Source of the DNA: Deltaproteobacteria bacterium
GTDB lineage: Bacteria > UBA10199 > DSSB01
Direction: 5' to 3'
NCBI GenBank assembly: GCA_021772695.1
Contig: JAJFLL010000248.1
Location: 1-7,667 of the forward strand
Length of the DNA stretch: 7,667 bases
Notes under the pieces: model-generated
Told to the model about the DNA's origin: nothing
Databases searched by the model: none
The model's input: the letters and a program-made list of their open reading frames with translations, nothing else
Translations under genes and position numbers: made by a program
In this document: positions 1 to 5,049 of the stretch, in pieces
How positions within the stretch are numbered: the first letter of the stretch is position 1
Layout: the number at the start of each line of letters is the position of its first letter

Positions 1-265
1 CATCATGAATCAGCGAATAGGTGTGAATCATCTCGAGGGCACAAGCCACGGACAATACTTTTTGGGGGTCTGCGTTGACGGCTTCTGCGGCGGCCAGGGT
101 CAATATAGGGCGGAGTCGTTTGCCGCCGGCGAAGATGCTATAGCGAACCGACTCATTGAGTTTGGCTGGCCAGTCGGTGGCCGGTAATAAAAAACCCTCC
201 AGTGCTTCGTCTACCAAAGTGCGTCGGGCCAGCAGATATTGTTTTAGATCAAAGGAATCGTTCAT
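1..265 (-). CDS. ispA: Farnesyl diphosphate synthase (polyprenyl synthetase), 5' part only
   Basis: Minus-strand frame open from the ATG at 265 to the left edge, giving 88 codons plus one base. The frame reads RYSIFAGGKRLRP at about residues 41-53 and ALEMIHTYSLIHD at 77-88. These are the two N-terminal hallmarks of trans-isoprenyl diphosphate synthases: the GGKRLRP substrate-binding loop and the helix leading into the first Asp-rich motif. The window ends just as DDxxD begins, so the catalytic aspartates cannot be checked. Family knowledge: the enzyme condenses IPP with DMAPP/GPP in the cytosol to make FPP for undecaprenyl and quinone synthesis. The start codon overlaps the xseB stop (ATGA at 265-262), and an AAGGAG lies at 282-277 inside xseB, so coupled translation with xseB is likely. 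The xseB-ispA order is common in Proteobacteria and favours ispA over a longer-chain synthase, but chain length cannot be told from this fragment. Confidence 0.93.
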   Translation of the reverse strand, partial: MNDSFDLKQYLLARRTLVDEALEGFLLPATDWPAKLNESVRYSIFAGGKRLRPILTLAAAEAVNADPQKVLSVACALEMIHTYSLIHD

Positions 266-483
266 TCGCTTAGAGTCTCCTTTTGCAGGATCCCGTTTTT
301 GGCGACCAATTTTTCCAACTTACCTTCCGCCTCACCGAGTTTTTGTTCGCAAAGTCGCACCTGTTTTACCCCCTCCTCAAAGTATTTCAGAGATTGATCG
401 AGGGAGAGCTCGGGGGTCTCTAGCTTTTCGACTAAGTCCTCGAGCTTTTTTAGAGCGGTTTCAAAGTTGTCTTTTGCGGCCAT
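262..483 (-). CDS. xseB: Exodeoxyribonuclease VII small subunit
   Basis: The 73-residue product is the usual size for XseB (about 70-85). It shows the family pattern: FETALKKLEDLVEKLE at about residues 7-22, then ELSLDQSLKYFEEGVKQVRLCEQKL at about 25-49, a two-helix hairpin rich in Leu, Glu and Lys, followed by a charged tail. Family knowledge: several XseB copies bind the long helical C-terminal region of XseA to form exonuclease VII, which degrades single-stranded DNA into oligonucleotides from either end. An AGGGAA lies 7 bases before the ATG and supports the start at 483. The gene overlaps ispA by four bases. Unusually, xseA is not directly upstream: the opposite-strand gene 612-1079 lies between, so xseB probably has its own promoter in 484-611 or depends on long read-through from xseA. 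Confidence 0.95.
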   Translation of the reverse strand: MAAKDNFETALKKLEDLVEKLETPELSLDQSLKYFEEGVKQVRLCEQKLGEAEGKLEKLVAKNGILQKETLSE

Positions 484-611
484 GGCCGAATTCCCTAACC
501 ATTTTGGGGGCTTATCGTCAAGTGAGCTAAGAGTTAACTGAGCGACAGGGCAACCTTTTGCCCAAATGGCCGAAAAAAGCCTTGGGTTTTTTTCGAGTAA
601 GGGAAAAAAAG
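484..611. other. Divergent spacer between xseB and the 612-1079 gene
   Basis: This 128-base spacer must hold start signals for xseB (leftward) and for the 155-residue gene (rightward). I see no strong -35/-10 pair in either direction. A TTGACG (minus strand, 521-516) resembles a -35 but has no matching -10 at normal spacing. The spacer holds an inverted repeat GGGCAA-CCTT-TTGCCC (548-563) and a second A/T-armed hairpin (573-593). It also holds a 9-base direct repeat ATGGCCGAA (482-490 and 566-574); the first copy spans part of the xseB start codon read on the other strand. AAGGG at 599-603, eight bases before the ATG at 612, is a plausible ribosome binding site for the rightward gene. Confidence 0.5.
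573..593 (+). terminator. Short A/T-armed hairpin, attenuator- or terminator-like
   Basis: Six As and GCC (573-581), a three-base loop TTG, then GGT and a T run (585-593) can pair into a nine-bp stem with one G-T wobble, ending in Ts. Because the T run is itself the 3' arm, this is not a standard GC stem plus U tail. It lies between two divergently transcribed genes, where no gene end needs a terminator. If functional it would more likely be an attenuator or a bidirectional barrier. Fold only; low confidence. Confidence 0.2.
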
Positions 612-1079
612 ATGAGTGAAATTCGAGCTATTCGTTATTCAGGGATCCACAGTTCCAATGGGGATCAAATCAACGCCAATTCCGTAACCAGAGCCATCGA
701 AAACCATGGTTTGCAAGCCATGACCTTAACTCGTGGTCGCGATGATTTGGGCCGGGTCGAGTTAACGGCACAATCCACCCATGTAAGTGGGTCCGAAAAG
801 GTGGCCTTATTCCTACAAAGTAATTTTTTTCACAATGGCTTGGAATACAAAAGTTATGTCGGAATCAGTGCCTATGGTTTTACCCGTCCCCAAGACTGCC
901 AAGAAGCCGAGGCGGTGGCCCATGATGAAGTAGAGCGGGACTTGCATGCGCTGCCCGGTGCCGGTGCACCGCTCTTCGACCGCGTTTATTTAGGGGATAT
1001 CAACGGAGACCGCCTGCCAGACCTCTTGGTGGTCATGGAAAACGGCGCGGGATTGGTCATGTACCAAGAACGCCCTTAA
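612..1079 (+). CDS. Unrecognised 155-residue protein with an FG-GAP-like Asp motif
   Basis: I do not recognise the family. I chose the ATG at 612 because AAGGG sits 8 bases upstream; the same frame is open upstream to a TTG at 558, but that stretch lies in the spacer hairpins and reads as Lys-rich low-quality sequence. The protein begins MSEIRAIRYSG, has no signal peptide or membrane segment, and looks soluble with alternating beta-type stretches. Near the end, YLGDINGDRLPDLLVV carries D129-x-N131-x-D133-xxx-D137, the spacing of Ca-binding loops in FG-GAP/VCBS propeller repeats. Only one such motif is present, so it is not a full propeller. The stop codon TAA (1077-1079) overlaps the opposite-strand xseA stop (1078-1076). 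The gene separates xseA from xseB. Function unknown. Confidence 0.72.
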   Translation: MSEIRAIRYSGIHSSNGDQINANSVTRAIENHGLQAMTLTRGRDDLGRVELTAQSTHVSGSEKVALFLQSNFFHNGLEYKSYVGISAYGFTRPQDCQEAEAVAHDEVERDLHALPGAGAPLFDRVYLGDINGDRLPDLLVVMENGAGLVMYQERP

Positions 1080-2302
1080 TTTTTTTCTTCCACCCATACC
1101 CGCAAACTTCCCTGCGCCAATCGTACTTGTAATTTATCGTTTAGCTGTACCCGTTTGGTATCGGTGATGACATCTTTGGCCTCACCCTTGGCATCGAGTC
1201 GTTGCAAGATGGAATACCCGCGCTGCAAAATGCTCAAGGGAGAGAGGGCGTGGAGTTTTTCGCGAAATATATCGGTCTGGTGGCGGCGTTGGTCTATTTG
1301 GGATTTCATGGCTTGTAATAGACTTTCCGATAGATGGTCTAAATGTTGTGACCATTCTTCGAGGCGCCGCTTGGGATCCTTTAAATGAGAGCGAAAGTAT
1401 TTTAATTGTCCGCGTTTTTCTTCAATAACTCTAGCGGCGCGGCGCCATAATTGGCCCAGCCGCTCGGCCAAGGTCAGTTTCAGGTCGGCTAACACAGGAA
1501 CACTCAGCTCAGCGGCTGCCGAAGGAGTGGGCGCTCGAAGGTCTGCGGCAAAATCGCTGATGGTCGTATCGGTTTCGTGACCCACCGCCGAAATGATCGG
1601 AATCTTCGAGGCGGCGATGGCCCGCACCACCGTTTCTGTATTGAAGGCCCATAAGTCTTCGAGGGAACCGCCGCCGCGACCCACCAATAATACTTGAGCC
1701 TCACCCCATTGATTCATGGCTGCGATGCCCTGGGCGATTTCCTCGGCGGCCCCGTCTCCCTGGACCCGTGTGGGATACAGCAAGATGTTGACTTGGGGGT
1801 GGCGCCTGCGCAAAATTCGAATCATGTCTTGGACCGCCGCTCCTGTCGGCGAAGTGATCAAACCTACCGTATGGGGCAAGAGAGGAATGACCTGCTTGCG
1901 GTTTTCGTCAAAGAGTCCCTCGGCGGCCAATTTATTTTTCAATTGTTCGAAGGCCAATTGCAGGGCTCCGAGCCCCTTCGGTTCCATATGTTCCACGACG
2001 ATCTGGTATTCACCGCGAGGCCCATAGATACTGAGTCGGCCACTCACCACCACCTCAAGGCCGTTTTCTGGGTCGAATTTAAGATTGCGGTTGGCACCAC
2101 GAAACATGGCGGCGCGAATCTGGGCCCCTTCGTCTTTCAAAGTAAAATAAAGGTGCCCTGAACCATGGGCGTGAAAATTGCTGATTTCTCCCATGAGGTG
2201 GACCTGGCCAAATTGTGCCTCGAAAACTTCCTTAAGGGTGTCGGTCAACTCGCTAATCGAATAAACGTGATCGGAACCTTCGGGAAATAAGTCCTCTTGC
2301 AT
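1076..2302 (-). CDS. xseA: Exodeoxyribonuclease VII large subunit
   Basis: The product is 408 residues when started at the ATG at 2302 (MQEDLFPEGSDHVYSISELT), slightly shorter than the 456 of E. coli XseA. Domains in order: N-terminal OB-fold for ssDNA binding (about 12-105, with VHLMGEISNFHAHGSGHLYFTL), the catalytic domain (about 110-270), and a long charged helical region (about 270-350) that receives XseB. The catalytic domain has GLITSPTGAAVQDM at 147-160, VGRGGGSLEDLWAFN at 207-221, SAVGHETD at 238-245 and DLRAPTPSAAAE at 254-265. The family's C-terminal LSPLSILQRGYSI is at 353-365. The frame stays open upstream to 2425, but those 41 codons overlap the preceding gene's C-terminus and lack family similarity. 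No clear Shine-Dalgarno precedes 2302; the upstream stop lies only 14 bases away, so translational reinitiation is plausible. Its partner xseB lies beyond an opposite-strand gene. Confidence 0.96.
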   Translation of the reverse strand: MQEDLFPEGSDHVYSISELTDTLKEVFEAQFGQVHLMGEISNFHAHGSGHLYFTLKDEGAQIRAAMFRGANRNLKFDPENGLEVVVSGRLSIYGPRGEYQIVVEHMEPKGLGALQLAFEQLKNKLAAEGLFDENRKQVIPLLPHTVGLITSPTGAAVQDMIRILRRRHPQVNILLYPTRVQGDGAAEEIAQGIAAMNQWGEAQVLLVGRGGGSLEDLWAFNTETVVRAIAASKIPIISAVGHETDTTISDFAADLRAPTPSAAAELSVPVLADLKLTLAERLGQLWRRAARVIEEKRGQLKYFRSHLKDPKRRLEEWSQHLDHLSESLLQAMKSQIDQRRHQTDIFREKLHALSPLSILQRGYSILQRLDAKGEAKDVITDTKRVQLNDKLQVRLAQGSLRVWVEEKN

Positions 2303-2316
2303 AGCGGCGAGGCTAA

Positions 2317-3729
2317 TCAAGGAGCGCGAAAATGTAAATGAAACAGTAGCGGGATTAGGATCAACAATAGACCTGTGGCCAAGTTCCAAGGTTGAGACTT
2401 TGTTAATGGTTGTCTCAAAACACATCCCGTGGCTTCTTGGGGTAGGCCCTGCCAGCGGTCCGGTTCGGTTAAGGATATATCGGTGTCGCAGGCATCGCCG
2501 ATACCGTCACCGTCGGCATCTTCTTGGGCGGCATTTGCGATATTGTCACAATTGTCTACCTCGTTGCCCGTGCCATCGCCGTCCATGTCACCGGGAATCA
2601 TTTCAAAATCTTCGTCACAACGATCGCCTAAGCCGTCGGCATCGTGATCCTCTTGATCGGGGTTGGCCGTATCGGGGCAATTATCCAAACCATCGGGATG
2701 GCTGTCACCGTCGGAATCGGGACCGGGCCCATCATCGGGAGGAGGTGGTTCGAGGGGGTCCTCATCATCACAGGCATCGCCTAAGGTATCGCCGTCTGTA
2801 TCTGTTTGGTCCGGATTGGGCACATCGATGCAATTGTCTTCTTCGTCGGGAACGCCGTCACCGTCTTGGTCTTCCGGTTCGGTGGGCGGGTCCGGTTCAT
2901 CCGGCGGATCGTCGTCTGGGGGTAGATCGGGATCACAAATATCTCCCAGGTGGTCTTCATCCCAGTCTTCTTGCTCCGGATTGGCGGCACAGGGACAATT
3001 GTCCTCAAGGTCTTGGATACCATCGCCATCGGAATCGGCCTTTAAGGGGTCGGTGCAAGCTTCTTCATCATCGGGAATTCCGTCATTGTCATCATCGTCG
3101 TCGCAGGCATCGCCTCTGGAATCACCATCGGTGTCTTTTTGATCGGGGTTGGGCGTGTCGGGACAATTGTCCATGGCATCGGGATGCTCGTCATTATCAG
3201 TGTCGGGGGGGGCATCGGTCTCGATCTCGACGTCAAAGACATTGCCTTCACCTTCATCACAGATGGCATCTTCTATGCGATGTGCCCTGATGACCAAACC
3301 TTTTACCCAAACGCCGTGGGCCCGTACCTTAAGTACGCATTGCCCTGCAGCGAGATCACTGCCGTCGAGCCACACGGATTTTGCGGGGGAGCCATCGAGA
3401 ATCAGTCCCCAACCATCGCCACAGACAGAAGATTGGCCCGAGCAATCGAGGTCCTTAAAATTATCAATGACTAAAGGGCTTTTTATTTTAATGTGATAGT
3501 CGGCTTCGCCGAAAGTGATCAAATCCACACAGGCCCGTTGCTCTGGTCGATTAAAGCCTTCCACCACCTTGCGCCTTAAAGAATGAAATTCCGCCACGGA
3601 ATCTTGGGCACTCAACACCCGGCAGACCGCATCGTTTGTGGGGGCTCCTTGCACCGAGGGCATCCCGACAGCACAGCCCAGCGCTACGGCGACGAACAGG
3701 CCCAACTTATTGAAATAATTCCTTTTCAT
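2317..3729 (-). CDS. Secreted thrombospondin type 3 repeat protein with N-terminal beta-helix-like region and C-terminal anchor
   Basis: A 470-residue exported protein. Residues 1-28 form a signal peptide (KRNYFNK, hydrophobic LGLFVAVALGCAVG, probable cleavage after SVQG). Residues 30-170 carry six or more Cys and short strands such as IKIKSPLVIDN, GVWVKGLVIRAH and EGNVFDVEIET, resembling a short right-handed beta-helix (inference). Residues 176-417 are thrombospondin type 3 repeats with DNC at 187-189, 243-245, 298-300, 349-351 and 392-394 and GDxCD Cys at 209, 265, 320, 371 and 414. Pro/Asp linkers (about 267-285 and 323-338) interrupt them. In this family the Asp-rich repeats bind many calcium ions and the Cys form disulfides. 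Residues 450-467 are hydrophobic, followed by RAP; with Cys436 just before, this resembles a C-terminal sorting or anchoring tail. The start at 3729 lacks a strong ribosome site. xseA follows after 14 bases. Role unknown; a cell-surface protein is likely. Confidence 0.9.
   Translation of the reverse strand: MKRNYFNKLGLFVAVALGCAVGMPSVQGAPTNDAVCRVLSAQDSVAEFHSLRRKVVEGFNRPEQRACVDLITFGEADYHIKIKSPLVIDNFKDLDCSGQSSVCGDGWGLILDGSPAKSVWLDGSDLAAGQCVLKVRAHGVWVKGLVIRAHRIEDAICDEGEGNVFDVEIETDAPPDTDNDEHPDAMDNCPDTPNPDQKDTDGDSRGDACDDDDDNDGIPDDEEACTDPLKADSDGDGIQDLEDNCPCAANPEQEDWDEDHLGDICDPDLPPDDDPPDEPDPPTEPEDQDGDGVPDEEDNCIDVPNPDQTDTDGDTLGDACDDEDPLEPPPPDDGPGPDSDGDSHPDGLDNCPDTANPDQEDHDADGLGDRCDEDFEMIPGDMDGDGTGNEVDNCDNIANAAQEDADGDGIGDACDTDISLTEPDRWQGLPQEATGCVLRQPLTKSQPWNLATGLLLILIPLLFHLHFRAP
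2479..3204 (-). repeat. Thrombospondin type 3 repeat array within the coding sequence
   Basis: Five DNC-xx-xxNxxQxDxDxDGxGDxCD units plus one variant unit (DDNDGIPDDEEACTDPLKADSDGDG, about residues 213-237) are encoded here. At DNA level the units share short blocks such as CAGGCATCGCC on the plus strand (near 2489, 2770 and 3103), but the copies have diverged. The array therefore looks old rather than recently expanded. The second unit has NCPCAANPEQ, with an extra Cys (C247), and the third NCIDVPNPDQ. Confidence 0.88.
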
Positions 3730-3832
3730 TTCCGGGGGTTTTCGGCAAAGGGAGGATAAAGTTGTCAGGGATCCTGGCTAAAAAATACTTTAAATTTTCA
3801 CTCTAACTACATAAAAAGTTTACATAAAGTTC
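3730..3832. promoter_or_regulatory. AT-rich divergent spacer between the Tsp3 gene and sfsA
   Basis: The 103 bases separate two divergent starts, so promoters for both genes are expected here. The half nearer sfsA (3779-3830) is strikingly AT-rich compared with the flanking genes, with TTTTCA at 3795-3800 and repeated TACATAAA at 3808-3815 and 3821-3828. Neither makes a good consensus pair. A small inverted repeat CAGG-GAT-CCTG lies at 3766-3776. I cannot assign a start site or a regulator. Confidence 0.4.
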
Positions 3833-4588
3833 ATGAAATTTCCCCAAGCACTCATTGCAGGACGTCTGGTGCGCCGTTATAAGCGGTTTTTGGCCGATAT
3901 CGAATTGGACTCAGGGGAAATCATCACCGCCCATACGGCCAACTCCGGTTCCATGCTGGGTCTTACCGAACCGGGCAATCCGGTCTTTCTCAGTTATCAT
4001 GACAAGCCTGGTCGCAAGCTCAAGTACAGTTGGGAGATTGTCGAGGTAGACGGGGTAAAGGTGGGCATCAACACCCATCTGCCCAATCGATTAGTGGAAG
4101 AGGCCATTGGTTCGGGAGTCCTGCAGGAACTTCAAGGTTACCGGACCCTCGCTCGAGAAAAAAAATACGGGCAGAATTCCCGCATCGACCTATTACTCAG
4201 TGATCCGGCCCGGCCCGAATGTTACGTGGAGGTCAAGAATGTCACTTTGGTGGAAGGTTCCGCGGCTTTGTTTCCCGACGCGGTAACGGCGCGAGGGCAA
4301 AAGCACCTGTTAGAATTAACCCAAATGGTCGCTGAGGGCCATCGAGCGGTGATGTGTTTTGTCTTGCAACGCTCAGACGGACAATGGTTTGCCCCCGCCG
4401 ATGCCATTGATCCGGAATACGGAAGGCTGTTGCGCCAGGCAATGCAGGCAGGGGTGGAAGCGCTGGTCTACCGGGCCAAGGTGAGTCCCAGTGAAATTTG
4501 TCTGACCGAGCCGGTAGCTATGCAGGTGGGGGCCCTTGACGAAAACGACTTATTCGCTAACGGCACAGACCATCGTCGCCGCAAGTAA
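3833..4588 (+). CDS. sfsA: SfsA family DNA/RNA nuclease (sugar fermentation stimulation protein)
   Basis: A 251-residue protein, compared with 234 in E. coli SfsA. An N-terminal OB-like part (about 1-80) contains the family signatures AHTANSGSMLGL (33-44) and KLKYSWEIV (62-70), then GINTHLPNRLVEEAI (78-92). The nuclease half has SRIDLLL (116-122) with D119 and CYVEVKNVTL (130-139) with E133 and K135, which fit the PD-(D/E)xK catalytic set, followed by PDAVTARGQKHLLEL (148-162). Family knowledge: E. coli SfsA was named for a maltose-gene activation phenotype, and the family is annotated as a DNA/RNA nuclease-type protein acting in the cytosol; its physiological role is not settled. The last 15 or so residues (ENDLFANGTDHRRRK) extend beyond the conserved core and are encoded opposite the end of the neighbouring Cys-rich gene. 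There is no strong Shine-Dalgarno before 3833, but the MKFPQALIAGRLVRRYKRFLADI opening fits the family start well. Confidence 0.95.
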   Translation: MKFPQALIAGRLVRRYKRFLADIELDSGEIITAHTANSGSMLGLTEPGNPVFLSYHDKPGRKLKYSWEIVEVDGVKVGINTHLPNRLVEEAIGSGVLQELQGYRTLAREKKYGQNSRIDLLLSDPARPECYVEVKNVTLVEGSAALFPDAVTARGQKHLLELTQMVAEGHRAVMCFVLQRSDGQWFAPADAIDPEYGRLLRQAMQAGVEALVYRAKVSPSEICLTEPVAMQVGALDENDLFANGTDHRRRK

Positions 4589-4886
4589 GGCCCGACTGGC
4601 AATCGAATTCCTTCTGACAGGGCAGGCGGGGAATGCAGGTCATGGCCGGGTCGGAATCTTCTAAGGTACAAACTTGGCCTTTCGGACAGTCTTCATCGAG
4701 ATGACATAATTCTTCTTCATCACTACCCGAAATATTCAAGGCCAGGACACAGAAACCACTTTCACAGACCTCACCGGAACCACAGGTGGTATTGCCGCAA
4801 GGGGTATTGTCAGTGGAGCAATAGGGTAGAGCCAAGGTTAGAAGTAAGAGTACAATGTAGCTGAGCCAATTTTGTCGCATCATCAT
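4557..4886 (-). CDS. Small exported Cys-rich protein, possible lipoprotein
   Basis: A 109-residue protein with an N-terminal export signal: MMMRQNW, then a hydrophobic core SYIVLLLLTLALPYC. C23 after LPY could be a lipidated Cys, but LPYC fits the lipobox poorly, so lipoprotein status is uncertain. The mature part has twelve further Cys in closely spaced pairs, for example CGNTTCGSGEVCESGFC (30-46), CHLDEDCPKGQVC (61-73) and CQKEFDCQSGLTCGDDGLC (90-108). This Cys/Gly/Asp pattern recalls small disulfide-rich knot modules found in secreted proteins of Myxococcota and relatives. No enzymatic motif is seen. Any of three tandem ATGs (4886, 4883, 4880) could be the start; none has a clear ribosome site. 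The 3' end overlaps the sfsA 3' end by 32 bases, tail to tail. Function unknown. Confidence 0.75.
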   Translation of the reverse strand: MMMRQNWLSYIVLLLLTLALPYCSTDNTPCGNTTCGSGEVCESGFCVLALNISGSDEEELCHLDEDCPKGQVCTLEDSDPAMTCIPRLPCQKEFDCQSGLTCGDDGLCR

Positions 4887-4953
4887 GTGGTCTACGAATT
4901 TTTAGGTGAAATTGTTTTAACCCCCCTTAGTTTTTACTAATCTCGCCCTAAAT

Positions 4954-4959
4954 TACAAT
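4954..4959 (+). promoter_or_regulatory. Candidate -10 element TACAAT for the 5050 gene
   Basis: TACAAT matches the TATAAT consensus at five of six bases and lies in an AT-rich stretch of the 163-base divergent spacer 4887-5049. The best upstream -35 is TTTACT at 4933-4938 with a short 15-base spacing, so the call is weak. It would give a leader of roughly 80 bases containing the hairpin at 4983-5034. Confidence 0.25.
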
Positions 4960-4982
4960 GACTTTTTAGCGCGGCAACTTTT

Positions 4983-5034
4983 CTTCCCCAGGGTCGATCA
5001 AGGGAATCTAGCCACATCTATTCTTCTGGGGGGG
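4983..5034 (+). promoter_or_regulatory. Possible leader hairpin next to the ribosome binding site
   Basis: CTTCCCCAG (4983-4991) can pair with CTGGGGGGG (5026-5034) as nine consecutive pairs, two of them G-U, around a 34-base loop. The 3' arm ends four bases before the ribosome site AAGGGG (5039-5044), which is 5 bases from the ATG at 5050. The C-rich arm could alternatively pair with the GGGG of the ribosome site, so the leader could switch between open and masked states. This is based on pairing only; no riboswitch class is recognised. Confidence 0.25.
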
Positions 5035-5049
5035 TGGAAAGGGGCACTT

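Noticed and set aside
558..611. TTG start at 558 for the 155-residue protein
   Set aside because: The added 18 residues lie over the spacer hairpins, no ribosome site precedes 558, and the ATG at 612 has AAGGG at good distance.
1053..1086. TTGGT-CATGT-ACCAA hairpin (1053-1067) followed by a T run (1080-1086) as a terminator for the rightward gene
   Set aside because: Twelve bases separate the short five-bp stem from the T run, too far for an intrinsic terminator, and the bases are coding on both strands.
1694..2161. Plus-strand open frames of 155 and 103 codons inside xseA
   Set aside because: They lie wholly opposite conserved XseA motifs, have no family resemblance, and have no ribosome site of note.
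2479..3204. Repeat array considered as a CRISPR or tandem DNA repeat
   Set aside because: The units are imperfect, variable in length and translate continuously as thrombospondin type 3 repeats; there are no identical repeats with unique spacers.
2400..3290. Long plus-strand open frame (296 codons) rich in Arg and His opposite the Tsp3 gene, plus a Ser-rich one at 2663-3142
   Set aside because: Both are antisense shadows of the Asp-rich repeats: GAT/GAC codons read backwards give repetitive Arg/His/Ser strings. The minus frame has a signal peptide, family motifs and a proper C-terminus.
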